From CAHJWO01 sp964245885 (GTDB lineage Bacteria > Verrucomicrobiota > Verrucomicrobiia > Chthoniobacterales > SZAS-18): a stretch of 35,423 nucleotides of DNA. Below the pieces are notes generated by a model. The model saw only the letters and a program-made list of their open reading frames with translations, made no database searches and had not been told where the DNA came from. Each line of letters begins with the position of its first letter. Position 1 is the first letter of the stretch. The stretch is taken from assembly GCA_964245885.1 (NCBI GenBank), contig CAXTOX010000029.1, positions 1 through 35,423 of the forward strand, given 5' to 3'. This document shows positions 7,889 to 15,888 of the stretch, one piece after another. The position numbers and the translations under genes were made by a program.

Positions 7889-7970
7889 GCAACGCGCGCG
7901 TAGCGTGCATCACAACCTGCAACGTGCGCGCAGCGCACACCGCAACGGCACCGCAGGTGCCACCGCAACC
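7889..7970. repeat. Covarying hairpin repeat array, CCGCAAC orientation (right arm)
   Basis: Mirror-orientation units with loop CGCAG: stems GTGCG/CGCAC and GGCAC/GTGCC, separated by CCGCAAC-type spacers. A decayed unit with loop CGTAG comes first, near 7890-7912. The array ends seven bases before the ATG of the binding-protein gene and so occupies its whole translation-initiation region. Confidence 0.78.
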
Positions 7971-7976
7971 CGCCTC

Positions 7977-9755
7977 ATGCTCCGCAACGCTCTGATCCTC
8001 CTCGCACTGGTGGCCGTCGTCGGGCTGCCGTTCGCGTTCAAACCCAAGAACAGCCTGCTCGCGAACGCGGACGAGACGCTGGTCATCGTCACCCCGCACA
8101 ACGAGGCGATCCGCTACGAGTTCGCGCGCGGGTTCCGCGACTGGTACAAGGCGCGTACGGGCAAGGTCGCGCGCATCGACTGGCGCACGCCCGGCGGCAC
8201 GACCGAGATCGCCCGCTACCTCGCCAGCGAATACCAGTCGCCGTTCGAGTTCTACTGGCGCAAGAAGGAACGCATGCGCTGGACTGAGACGACCGCGCGT
8301 TCATTCGACGACGCCAAGGTCAGGATCGGCCCCGACTCATCGAAGGACATGGAGCCGCAGATGGCGCGCCGGGCGTTCCTGAACTCGGACGTGGGCATCG
8401 GCATCGACCTGTTCTTCGGCGGGGGCAGTTTTGATTTTGCCCAGCAGGCGGCGGCGGGGCGGTTGGTGGACACCGGCTTCGTCGGCGCGCACCCGGAGAT
8501 ATTCAACGACACGCCCGAAGGCATTCCGCTGACCCTCGGCGGCGAGCCGTTCCGTGACAAGGATGGCCGGTGGATCGGCACGGTGCTCTCGGCGTTCGGC
8601 ATCTGCTACAACGTCGACGGCATGCGGCGGGTGGCCGAACGCGGCGCGCAGCTCGCCGAGCCCGGGCGCGAACGCGATCCGCTCCAGGGTGCGGGCGCGC
8701 CGCCGAGCCGCTGGGAGGACCTCGGCGACCCCGCCTGCTTCGCGCAGGTGGCGCTGGCTGACCCAAACCAGTCCGGGTCCGTCGCCAAGGCGTTCGAAAT
8801 GATCATCCAGCAGCAAATTCAAAGCCGTCTCGTGGAGCCGCTGCGCATCTGGCACACCGAGCACGGCGGCGATCCACTCGTGCCGCCCGCGCAGACGATC
8901 CTTGGCATCGACGGCAGCCGCACCGCGACAGAGTTCAAGGGCGAGATCGAGCCGCCCACCGAGACCGTGGAAGACGCGGAGACGCGCGGCTGGGAGGAAG
9001 CGGTGCGGATCATCCAGCGCATGGGAGCGAACGCGCGGTATTTCACGGACGCCGCGACGAAAATTCCCATCGACGTGTCGGACGGCGACGCGGCCATCGG
9101 CATGGCCATCGACTTTTACGGGCGTTTCGAGGGCGAGAGCAGCCGCGACCCGGTTACGGGCAAGGAGCGGATGCATTACCTCAGCCCGGTCGGCGGCACG
9201 AGCATCGGGGTCGATCCTGTCGGGATGCTGCGCGGCGCGCCTCACCCGGAATTGGCCAAGGCGTTCATCGAATACGTGCTAAGCGTGGACGGGCAGAAGC
9301 TGTGGGACTTCAAGGTCGGCACGCCCGGCGGCCCGGAGAAGTACGCGCTGCGCCGCTCGCCGATCCGGCGGGAACTGTACGCGCCGGAGTTCGCGCAGTA
9401 CCGCTCCGACCCGGACGTATATCCTTACGAGGAAGCGAAGAGTTTCACGTACCACCCGGAGTGGACGGCAAAGCTGTTCAACCCGATCCGCTTCGTGGTG
9501 CGGGTGGCCTGCATCGACCCGCACGACGAGGCGCGCGCGGCGTGGGCGGACCTGATCGCGGCGCGCTTCCCGCCGGAGGCGTTGCGCACGTTCGAGGACG
9601 TGTCGGCCGTGTCGTACGCGGAGGCGCGGGGCCGGATCGACGAGACGCTGCGCAGTTCCGACAGGATGGCCGAGACGCGGCTGGCGGCGGAGTTGACGGA
9701 GCGTTTCCGCGCGCAGTACCGGCACGCGGGGGAGTTGGCGCGGGCGGGGAGGTAG
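7977..9755 (+). CDS. Extracellular solute-binding protein, iron(III)-type ABC importer
   Basis: Probably binds a metal or small solute in the periplasm for an ABC importer. The 592-residue protein begins MLRNALILLALVAVVGLPFA, an uncleaved anchor or signal. It then shows binding-protein features: LVIVTPHNEAIRYEFARGF, DLFFGGGSFDFAQQAA, GDAAIGMAIDFYGRFEG and SPVGGTSIGVDPVGMLRGAP. It is much longer than a typical FbpA/AfuA protein (about 340), with extra segments around 210-330 and 470-592. An open frame extends back to a GTG at 7905, but that stretch is made of hairpin repeats, so I place the start at the ATG at 7977. No Shine-Dalgarno is visible. The ATPase lies upstream; a permease is missing. 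Confidence 0.82.
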   Translation: MLRNALILLALVAVVGLPFAFKPKNSLLANADETLVIVTPHNEAIRYEFARGFRDWYKARTGKVARIDWRTPGGTTEIARYLASEYQSPFEFYWRKKERMRWTETTARSFDDAKVRIGPDSSKDMEPQMARRAFLNSDVGIGIDLFFGGGSFDFAQQAAAGRLVDTGFVGAHPEIFNDTPEGIPLTLGGEPFRDKDGRWIGTVLSAFGICYNVDGMRRVAERGAQLAEPGRERDPLQGAGAPPSRWEDLGDPACFAQVALADPNQSGSVAKAFEMIIQQQIQSRLVEPLRIWHTEHGGDPLVPPAQTILGIDGSRTATEFKGEIEPPTETVEDAETRGWEEAVRIIQRMGANARYFTDAATKIPIDVSDGDAAIGMAIDFYGRFEGESSRDPVTGKERMHYLSPVGGTSIGVDPVGMLRGAPHPELAKAFIEYVLSVDGQKLWDFKVGTPGGPEKYALRRSPIRRELYAPEFAQYRSDPDVYPYEEAKSFTYHPEWTAKLFNPIRFVVRVACIDPHDEARAAWADLIAARFPPEALRTFEDVSAVSYAEARGRIDETLRSSDRMAETRLAAELTERFRAQYRHAGELARAGR

Positions 9756-9765
9756 AGAAGAGGGG

Positions 9766-9868
9766 CCGCAGATTACTCAGATTTACGCAGATTGGAAGAA
9801 GGGGAACAGAACATGGAGACCTCTTTCCTTTTCTTCTGCTAATCTGCGCAAATCTGCGTAATCTGCGG
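9766..9868. repeat. 103-bp imperfect palindrome built from GCAGATT motifs
   Basis: Arms 9766-9793 and 9841-9868 are 28 bp long with two mismatches, each made of repeated CAGATT(T/A)-type words. Pairing continues into the purine-rich/pyrimidine-rich interior (GGAAGAAGGGGAACAG against CTTTCCTTTTCTTC). It lies between the binding-protein stop and cbiM, and could act as a transcript stabiliser or terminator. No other copy is seen in the window. Confidence 0.82.
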
Positions 9869-9897
9869 ATGAATTCTGGTTGGAGCGATTCTTGAAC

Positions 9898-10977
9898 ATG
9901 CACATTCCCGACGGTTACCTCAGTCCCTCGACCTGTGCGGCGCTCTACGCGGGAGCAGCCCCGTTCTGGATCGTCGCGCTGCGGCGGGTGCAGGCCCGGT
10001 TCCAGACCCGTTACATCCCGCTGCTCTCGCTGTTTTCGGCGTTTTCGTTCGTCGTGATGATGTTCAACCTGCCGCTGCCCGGCGGCACGACGGGTCACGC
10101 GGTCGGCATGGGGATCGCGGCGGTCGTGCTCGGGCCGTGGGGGTCCATCCTGGCGATCTCGGTGGCGCTGGCGATCCAGGCGGTGTTCTTCGGCGACGGG
10201 GGCATCACCGCCTACGGGGCGAACTGTTTCAACATGGCCGTCGTCGGCTCGCTGACCGCCTGGGCGGTGTACCGCGCCGTGTCGGGACGGGTGGCGTTGA
10301 CCGCGCCGCGGCGGGTCGTGGCGGCGGCGCTCGGGGGCTACCTGGCCATCAACGTGTCGGCGCTGTGCGCGGCCGTGGAGTTCGGGATTCAGCCGGGCCT
10401 GTTCCACGACGCGAACGGCGTGCCCCTCTACGCCCCTTACCCGCTCAGCGTGGCGGTGCCCGCCATGCTGATCGGCCACCTCACGTTCGCCGGTCTGGCG
10501 GAACTGGTGCTCTCCGGCGGCCTCGTGGCGTACCTCCAGCGCGCCGACCCCGCGCTCCTGCAAACAACCGCGCCGGACGCGCCCGTGGCAGGCGCGGCGG
10601 CCCCCGGCGGCTGGCGCGCGGTGCGTCCGCTGTGGATCGGGCTGGCGGCGTTGATGATCGCCACGCCGCTGGGTCTCCTCGCGGCCGGGACAGCCTGGGG
10701 CGAGTGGGGCGTGGAAGACTTCAAGAACCCGCAGGCCCGCCAGGGGATTACCGCCGCCTCGGCCACGGTCGAGCCGCCCGCCGTCGTGCCCGGCGGCCTG
10801 GAACGCCTCGCTTCCCTGTGGACCGCCCCCATGCCGGACTACGCGCCGCCGTTTTTGAAGAGCCGCGGCCTGGGCTACCTCCTGTCGGCGATGTTCGGCG
10901 TCGGCCTGATCCTCTTGCTGTGGCTGGCGGCGGGCTGGCTCGGCGGCCGGCCTCGCGCGAAGGTGCCTGCGCTTTGA
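9898..10977 (+). CDS. cbiM: ECF cobalt/nickel transporter S-component CbiM with fused CbiN/NikN-like tail
   Basis: Substrate-capture membrane subunit of an energy-coupling-factor transporter for Co2+ or Ni2+. The 359-residue product begins MHIPDGYLSPSTCA; this exact N-terminus carries the metal-ligating His2 and fixes the start at 9898. Hydrophobic segments follow, with PGGTTGHAVGMGIAAVVLGP and AVFFGDGGITAYGANCFNMA, both diagnostic of CbiM. After about residue 215 comes a second part: one membrane helix, a loop containing WGVEDFKNPQ and a final helix (about 330-350). This matches the fused CbiN/NikN arrangement. It overlaps cbiQ by four bases. Cobalt and nickel cannot be told apart by eye, and no cobalamin riboswitch was recognised upstream. 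Confidence 0.92.
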   Translation: MHIPDGYLSPSTCAALYAGAAPFWIVALRRVQARFQTRYIPLLSLFSAFSFVVMMFNLPLPGGTTGHAVGMGIAAVVLGPWGSILAISVALAIQAVFFGDGGITAYGANCFNMAVVGSLTAWAVYRAVSGRVALTAPRRVVAAALGGYLAINVSALCAAVEFGIQPGLFHDANGVPLYAPYPLSVAVPAMLIGHLTFAGLAELVLSGGLVAYLQRADPALLQTTAPDAPVAGAAAPGGWRAVRPLWIGLAALMIATPLGLLAAGTAWGEWGVEDFKNPQARQGITAASATVEPPAVVPGGLERLASLWTAPMPDYAPPFLKSRGLGYLLSAMFGVGLILLLWLAAGWLGGRPRAKVPAL

Positions 10978-11777
10978 ACAAGCGCGCCGGTTTCCTCGAA
11001 CGCAACGTCGCCGCGCTGGCGGACACGCTCGACCACGCGGCGCACGCCGATGAGACCGCTCGCCGCCCCGGCCTGATGCAGGGTCTCGACCCGCGCGCCA
11101 AGATCGTCGGACTCTTCGCGCTGATCCTCGTCGCGGCCGGCACGCGGCGGCTCGTCGTGGTGGGTGCGTTCTTCGCGCTGGCGGTCGTGCTGGCCGTCTG
11201 CTCGCGGGTGTCGGTGCGGGCGTCGTTGCTGCCGTTGTGGACGGGGGTGCTGGCGTTCACGGGTCTGGTCGCGCTGCCGGCGGTGTTCCTGACGTCGGGA
11301 CCGCCGCTTTTCAATTTGCACTGGCCGGTCACCGCGTCCGGCGCGCTGGCGGCGGCGCGGCTCGTGGCGCGGGCGGAGACCACGGCCACGCTCGCGGCGA
11401 TTCTCGTGCTCACGACCCCGTGGACGGGTCTGCTCAAAGCCTTGCGCATCCTGCGGGTACCGCGCGTGGCGGTGGTGATCCTGGGGATGACGCACCGGTA
11501 CATTTTCCTGCTGCTCGGGCTGGCGCGGGATCACTTCGAGGCGCGGCGGAGCCGACAGGTCGGGCGTCTGGACCGGGCGCAACGCCGGCAGATCGCGGCG
11601 GGGACGGCGGGCGTCCTGCTGGGGCGCAGCCTCGCGTTGAGCAGCGAGGTGTTCCTGGCGATGCAGTCGCGCGGCTTTCGCGGCGAGGTACACCTGCTCG
11701 AACCCGCCCGGTTCCGGCTGCGCGACGCCGTGGCGGCGGCGGGGTTCCTCGCCGTGGCGGCGCTCGGATTATTGTGA
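10974..11777 (+). CDS. cbiQ: ECF transporter transmembrane T-component CbiQ
   Basis: Couples ATP hydrolysis to the S-component. The 267 residues include GLDPRAKIVGLFALILVAAG near the N-terminus, several membrane helices, and two cytoplasmic ARG-type coupling motifs, ARDHFEARRSRQVG and FLAMQSRGFRGEV. The start is a TTG at 10974 that overlaps the cbiM stop (TTGA). No in-frame ATG occurs before conserved sequence, and the overlap argues for translational coupling. The gene overlaps cbiO by four bases at its 3' end in the same way (GTGA). Confidence 0.9.
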   Translation: MNKRAGFLERNVAALADTLDHAAHADETARRPGLMQGLDPRAKIVGLFALILVAAGTRRLVVVGAFFALAVVLAVCSRVSVRASLLPLWTGVLAFTGLVALPAVFLTSGPPLFNLHWPVTASGALAAARLVARAETTATLAAILVLTTPWTGLLKALRILRVPRVAVVILGMTHRYIFLLLGLARDHFEARRSRQVGRLDRAQRRQIAAGTAGVLLGRSLALSSEVFLAMQSRGFRGEVHLLEPARFRLRDAVAAAGFLAVAALGLL

Positions 11778-12586
11778 GACGGTCGGGTGACGTGTACGAA
11801 CTCCGCGCCCTCACCTATTGTTACCCCGAGGTCACCGCGCTCGACGGGGTGACACTCGACATCGCGCGCGGCGAACGGGTCGCCGTCCTCGGGGCGAACG
11901 GCTCGGGCAAATCCACCTTGCTGCGCGTGCTGGCCGGGCTGTATTTCGCCGCCGAGGGAACGCTGCGCTTCGACGGCGCGCCGGTCACGGAGGAAGCGTT
12001 CGGCAACGAGAAATTCGCCTTCGACTTCCGCCGCCGCGTGGCGTTGATCTTCCAGAATCCCGACGTGCAGCTTTTTAATCCCACGGTGTTCGACGAGGTG
12101 GCCTTCGGTCCGCTGCAACTACGCTGGCCGCGCGCCGAGATCATCGAGCGCGTCCACCTCGCCCTGCAAAACATGGGCATCGAACACCTGCGGGACCGCG
12201 CGCCGCACCGGCTCTCCGGCGGGGAGAAAAAACGCGTGTCGCTCGCCAGCGTGCTGATCCTCGACCCTGACGTGCTGCTCCTCGACGAGCCGACGGCCGC
12301 GCTCGATCCCCAGAGCCAGAGCCAGACCATCGACTTCCTCGCCGAGAACCCCGGCGCGAAAACGATCATCACCGCCACGCACGACCTGCCGGTCGTCGGC
12401 GACATCGCGGACCGTTGCGTGGTGTTCGACGCCGGCCGGATCGTGGCCGATGGCGCGCCCGACGTGCTGTTGCACGACGAGGCACTCCTGTTGCGTTCCC
12501 ACCTGCTCTACCGGCACCGGCACCGGCACGCGTCGGGCGAGGTCCACGCGCATCCCCATTTCCCGGGCGGTCACCGGCACGGCTGA
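11774..12586 (+). CDS. cbiO: ECF transporter ATPase CbiO with His-rich C-terminus
   Basis: ATP-binding subunit of the Co/Ni importer. The 270 residues have Walker A GANGSGKST (40-48), the Q-loop IFQNPDVQLFNPTVFDEVAFGP, signature LSGGEKKR, Walker B VLLLDEPTAALD and the switch His in TATHDLP. The start is a GTG at 11774 overlapping the cbiQ stop; a GTG at 11792 is the alternative. The last 24 residues contain eight histidines in HRH and HAHPH clusters ending GGHRHG. Such a tail could bind the transported metal for storage, sensing or hand-over. It is the last gene of a tightly overlapped three-gene operon. Confidence 0.9.
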   Translation: MRRSGDVYELRALTYCYPEVTALDGVTLDIARGERVAVLGANGSGKSTLLRVLAGLYFAAEGTLRFDGAPVTEEAFGNEKFAFDFRRRVALIFQNPDVQLFNPTVFDEVAFGPLQLRWPRAEIIERVHLALQNMGIEHLRDRAPHRLSGGEKKRVSLASVLILDPDVLLLDEPTAALDPQSQSQTIDFLAENPGAKTIITATHDLPVVGDIADRCVVFDAGRIVADGAPDVLLHDEALLLRSHLLYRHRHRHASGEVHAHPHFPGGHRHG

Positions 12587-12750
12587 TACAGGACTCGCGG
12601 GACCGATGCCCTGGACGCCGGCGGCGTGAACGAAACCCGTGCCGCTCAAAGCGCGCCATCCACTTGCCGGACACGTCTCGACCATTGCATTCGTGGCGGT
12701 GTCCTACCATGTTGGGCCGCTGCCGCCCGCACTTCCGTCCTGCTTTCCTG

Positions 12751-13167
12751 ATGCCGCCTGTTCCTTTGCCACGCACCTCCGTCTTCCGGCATCCCTTCAC
12801 GCAACTCGGCCTGTGCATCCTCGCCGGCACCGCGTCGGAGGTGCTTCTGAAAAAAGGCGCGCTCGGCACCGCGAACCTCCCTTCCGCCGTTCCCTGGCTC
12901 GGCTTGACCGGGCTTAATTCTGGTTGGACGTGGCTGAGCATCGTCTTCACTCTCTTGGGATTCTTTTCCTGGATGTCGGCCATCCGCGTGCTGCCGCTGG
13001 GCGTGGCCTTCCCGCTGACCAACGCCGTGCAGGTGCTCGTGCCGCTGAGCTGCTGGTATTTCCTGGGGGAGGCGATCCATCCGCTGCGCTGGTGCGGCAT
13101 CGTACTGGTCGTCGTCGGCCTGAGCGTCGTCGCCAAAACCTACGCCACCCTCGACGCGCGCCTATGA
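12751..13167 (+). CDS. Small DMT/SMR-type membrane permease, first of a pair
   Basis: The 138-residue protein has four predicted membrane helices and belongs by eye to the drug/metabolite transporter superfamily. Visible are LAGTASEVLLKKGAL in helix 1 and, near the C-terminus, LPLGVAFPLTNAVQVLVPL and FLGEAIHPLRWCGIVLVVVGL. The latter resemble the conserved end of EamA, SMR and ArnE-like half-transporters. It overlaps the next gene by four bases (ATGA), and the two probably form a heterodimer. I chose the ATG at 12751; an in-frame ATG at 12709 would add 14 residues. Ligand unknown: lipid-linked sugar flipping and small-molecule efflux are both possible. Confidence 0.75.
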   Translation: MPPVPLPRTSVFRHPFTQLGLCILAGTASEVLLKKGALGTANLPSAVPWLGLTGLNSGWTWLSIVFTLLGFFSWMSAIRVLPLGVAFPLTNAVQVLVPLSCWYFLGEAIHPLRWCGIVLVVVGLSVVAKTYATLDARL

Positions 13168-13511
13168 CCCCCGGCGCGTTGTTCCTGATCTTCGTCGCGC
13201 TGGCGACGCTGACCGCCGGCCAGCTCCTGCTCAAGCTGGCGCTCGCCGACGACGGCCCGAGCGAAGGAATGTCCAAACGACGCCGCGTCTGGATCTTCGC
13301 CGTCGGCATCGTGGGCATGACGATCTCTTTCTTCGTCAACCTCGGCCTCCTGCAAAAGCTCGACCTGAGCCAGGTCTTTCCGTTCCAAGGACTGAGCGTC
13401 CTGGTGGTGACCTTCCTGGCAAGCTTCTTCTTGAAGGAACGGCTGACCTTGCCGCTGATCGTCGGCACGCTCTTGATCACCGCCGGGGTGATGCTCGTGT
13501 CGGTGAATTGA
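13164..13511 (+). CDS. Small DMT/SMR-type membrane permease, second of a pair
   Basis: The 115-residue protein has four predicted membrane helices. TAGQLLLKLAL in helix 1 and LDLSQVFPFQGLSVLVVTFL plus FFLKERLTLPLIVGTLLITAG at the C-terminus match the half-size EamA/ArnF pattern. The ATG at 13164 overlaps the preceding stop, so translation is probably coupled. An asymmetric pair of four-helix proteins is the usual layout of ArnE/ArnF and paired SMR transporters. The gene stops six bases before the end of a convergent gene. Confidence 0.75.
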   Translation: MTPGALFLIFVALATLTAGQLLLKLALADDGPSEGMSKRRRVWIFAVGIVGMTISFFVNLGLLQKLDLSQVFPFQGLSVLVVTFLASFFLKERLTLPLIVGTLLITAGVMLVSVN

Positions 13512-13516
13512 GACGC

Positions 13517-14365
13517 CTAGCACCGTCCCCCGGTCAGTCGCGGCCAGATCGTCTCGAAGCTGCGCAGGTTGGTCCGCTGCGCCGCCGGCCGGTCGAACTC
13601 CGGCAGTTTCGGGTGGTCGGTCTCGGAGGCGAAATGCTGCCCGCGCCGCGCATACTGCGCGTCCGAGCGCGCCCCGCACAGGTCACCGGCCATGATCGTG
13701 GCGTGGCGGGAGAGTTCCCCGAGCGCCCAAGCAACATCCTCCGCGTGGAACCGGCCGTTTTCCCAGTTGGTCACGGCGTCCTCAGCGCGCAGGCCGTCGA
13801 TGTCCACCGTCACGTAGAGCGCGCGTCCGGCCAAGGAAGCCGCGAATCGCTCGAAGCGTTCCCGCCAGTTCTCCCGCAGGATCACGTGCGGCCGGGCCTG
13901 CTCGGCCGCCGAGCGCCCCTCGCCCCAGGGCCGCACGGACAGCCGGCCCGAACGCACGTCGCGGTGGTTGCCCCACACCCGGTGCCAGCCCCAAGGCTCG
14001 AAGTTGCCGCAACCCCAGACCGCGGCCTGCTCGACCTGCGGCAGGTCGAGGGCGCGGTTGATCCAACTGCCGCAGCACCACTTCGGCGGGCGAATGTCCC
14101 AGTCGGGATGGTTGTCGAACGACACCAGCGTCAGCGGCTGCCCGCCGGCCGCCCGGCGCAGCCAGAGCGCGCTCAGGTGGTGGAAATCCCCCGATCCGTA
14201 AACGAGGAAACGCGCCCCGTCGAGCGCCCGGGAAGCCTCGGCGAGGAAGGTTTCCATCCCGGCGTCGAGCGCGCAGAAGCGCAGGTGTGGCCCCCACGCG
14301 CGCAGGTCGAGCGCGGGCAGGCCCAGGGCCGCGCCGTCCCAGGCCCCGTCGAGGTCGAGATGCAT
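13517..14365 (-). CDS. Arginase/ureohydrolase-fold protein
   Basis: The 282 residues carry all three metal-site segments of the arginase-deacetylase fold in order: GSGDFHHLS (equivalent of GGDHS), SFDNHPDWD (equivalent of the DxHxD motif) and YVTVDIDGL (DxD). A binuclear Mn2+ centre is therefore likely. The substrate pocket is unlike arginase or agmatinase: PPKWCCGSWINRALDLPQVE and WGCGNFEPWGWHRVWGN are Cys- and Trp-rich. The true substrate is unknown; guanidino or amidino compounds are family-based guesses. The ATG at 14365 has AGGAA upstream; the open frame beyond it has no similarity to the fold. It converges on the small permease pair and diverges from a TPR protein gene. Confidence 0.78.
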   Translation of the reverse strand: MHLDLDGAWDGAALGLPALDLRAWGPHLRFCALDAGMETFLAEASRALDGARFLVYGSGDFHHLSALWLRRAAGGQPLTLVSFDNHPDWDIRPPKWCCGSWINRALDLPQVEQAAVWGCGNFEPWGWHRVWGNHRDVRSGRLSVRPWGEGRSAAEQARPHVILRENWRERFERFAASLAGRALYVTVDIDGLRAEDAVTNWENGRFHAEDVAWALGELSRHATIMAGDLCGARSDAQYARRGQHFASETDHPKLPEFDRPAAQRTNLRSFETIWPRLTGGRC

Positions 14366-14503
14366 ACAGCGGTGTTCCTGCACGCGCGCAGCATGGCGGC
14401 GCGGTCCGCGGGCGTCAATCGCGCGGTTCGGCGCGGTTCGGCGTTGCCAGCCTTCGGGCCAACCCGTAGATTGCCGCCGCAATCGTGACCGCCCGATGGC
14501 AAC

Positions 14504-15880
14504 GTGCCCCGTATGAGTGTTGATCCTGACCAGCCATCCGCTGCTGACCCGACGCCGCCCGAACCTTCGGCTGACCCCGCCAGCGAGAGCGTGGATGCTC
14601 ACCGGGTGAAGCGCCGTTTCAAAAAGAGCGGGTCCGAAGCCGAGGAAGGCGAGAAGCCCGACCAGACCATCAAGCTTCTGAGCACGCTGCTCCAGGACTT
14701 GATCGCCAAGAAAGAACAGCCCGCTACCCCCGAGGCGGAACCCAGGACGGCGAAATACCACCGTCTCTCAAAATCGGGCACGGGTGCGCCGGGCGCGCCG
14801 CCTGAGCCAAGCGCGGTTGCGGCCAGCACTCCGGCCGCCGTTCCCCCTGTGGCCGCCGCTCCGGCCGGGCCGTCCGTGGAAAGTCCTTCCACGCCCCCGG
14901 CGCTGCCGGTGACGTTCCGGCCAGCCTCCATCCCCCAATCGCCCCGCCGGTTGGGATGGCTCTGGCTCTCGCTGCTGGGACTTCTTGCCTTCGGTGCGCT
15001 GGTGTACCTCACGGTGGTCTACTTCAGACCCGCGGCGAAGGAGACCGGCGGGGGGAACAAGCTGCCGCCAGCTTCCACCGCTACGTGGACCGACGATACG
15101 CTCAGGCAACTCGACCAGGCTCTCGCCGCCGATCAGTCCGGCGATCTCAAGGGCGCGCAACGGATCGCCTCCGCGCTCAAGAAGCCGGACGTTCCCGCAC
15201 CGCCGGGACTGGACCTCTATCTCGCGGGCATCCAGTCCCGCACGGACCATTCCTACGATGTGGAAGCCGACCTCCTGCGCGCGCTCAGCACCGCCTCGCC
15301 GGAAGCTGCGGCCGAGATGAACGAGCGGCTGGCGTTTAACTTTTCGCGCACCCGTGACTTCGCCAGGGCCAACGAGTGTTTCAAGGCCGCCAGCCAGCTC
15401 GACCCATTCTCCGCGCCGCTCTTCTACCATTGGGGCGAGACGTTGCGCCACCTGGGCCATTTCCAGGAAGCGTCCGACACGTTCCGCCGTGCGCTGGACC
15501 GCGTCCCGACCGGCCAGCCGGAAGCGGAGAGCCTGCGGCAGTGCATCAACCTGAAGCAACGCCTCACGCTCACCGAGCAGGCGCGCGACGGGGAGTTCCA
15601 GGCGGAGATGGACGAGGCGCTCAAAGCTCCCCAGCCCTCCGGCTACTGGCTGCTGACGGCTGCCGCCGTCGCGCTGCAACACAAAAACCTGGCGCAGGCC
15701 GCCGGTGACCTCGGCCGGGCGCGCGACGCGCTGAGTACGGCGACGTTCAACGAGTTGCTCAACGACTATTTTTTCCGGGCGTACGCGGACCGCAAGGAAC
15801 TTGCGGACTTCTTTCCACCCGACCCGGCCGCGCGCCGCGCGCGGTTGCAGCCGACCATGACGTACACGGTCGAGCCTTGA
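14504..15880 (+). CDS. Single-pass membrane protein with TPR-like domain
   Basis: The 458 residues have a charged, Pro/Ala-rich N-terminal cytoplasmic region (1-148) with a basic patch RVKRRFKK. One membrane helix (about 150-174) follows, then an extracytoplasmic helical region (about 190-458) with TPR-like repeats such as NERLAFNFSRTRDFARANECFKAASQLDP and FYHWGETLRHLGHFQEASDTFRRAL. It probably scaffolds a protein complex at the membrane; no catalytic motif is visible. MSVDPD at 14513 is an alternative start. It ends eight bases before the convergent batE stop, so it is not part of the bat operon although adjacent to it. Confidence 0.75.
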   Translation: MPRMSVDPDQPSAADPTPPEPSADPASESVDAHRVKRRFKKSGSEAEEGEKPDQTIKLLSTLLQDLIAKKEQPATPEAEPRTAKYHRLSKSGTGAPGAPPEPSAVAASTPAAVPPVAAAPAGPSVESPSTPPALPVTFRPASIPQSPRRLGWLWLSLLGLLAFGALVYLTVVYFRPAAKETGGGNKLPPASTATWTDDTLRQLDQALAADQSGDLKGAQRIASALKKPDVPAPPGLDLYLAGIQSRTDHSYDVEADLLRALSTASPEAAAEMNERLAFNFSRTRDFARANECFKAASQLDPFSAPLFYHWGETLRHLGHFQEASDTFRRALDRVPTGQPEAESLRQCINLKQRLTLTEQARDGEFQAEMDEALKAPQPSGYWLLTAAAVALQHKNLAQAAGDLGRARDALSTATFNELLNDYFFRAYADRKELADFFPPDPAARRARLQPTMTYTVEP

Positions 15881-15888
15881 CGACGGAC

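Noticed and set aside
7496..7970. Possible CRISPR array because of regular repeats
   Set aside because: Spacers are not unique sequences of fixed length, units are about 22 bases with complementary halves, and no cas genes are present.
12587..12750. Possible small gene or riboswitch after cbiO
   Set aside because: No conserved protein motif, cobalamin box or stable terminator could be identified. Treated as untranslated leader of the permease pair.
14421..14440. Tandem 10-bp repeat GCGCGGTTCG x2 in the arginase-TPR intergenic region
   Set aside because: Two copies only, GC-rich, and no dyad symmetry or promoter element beside it. Too weak to call a regulatory site.
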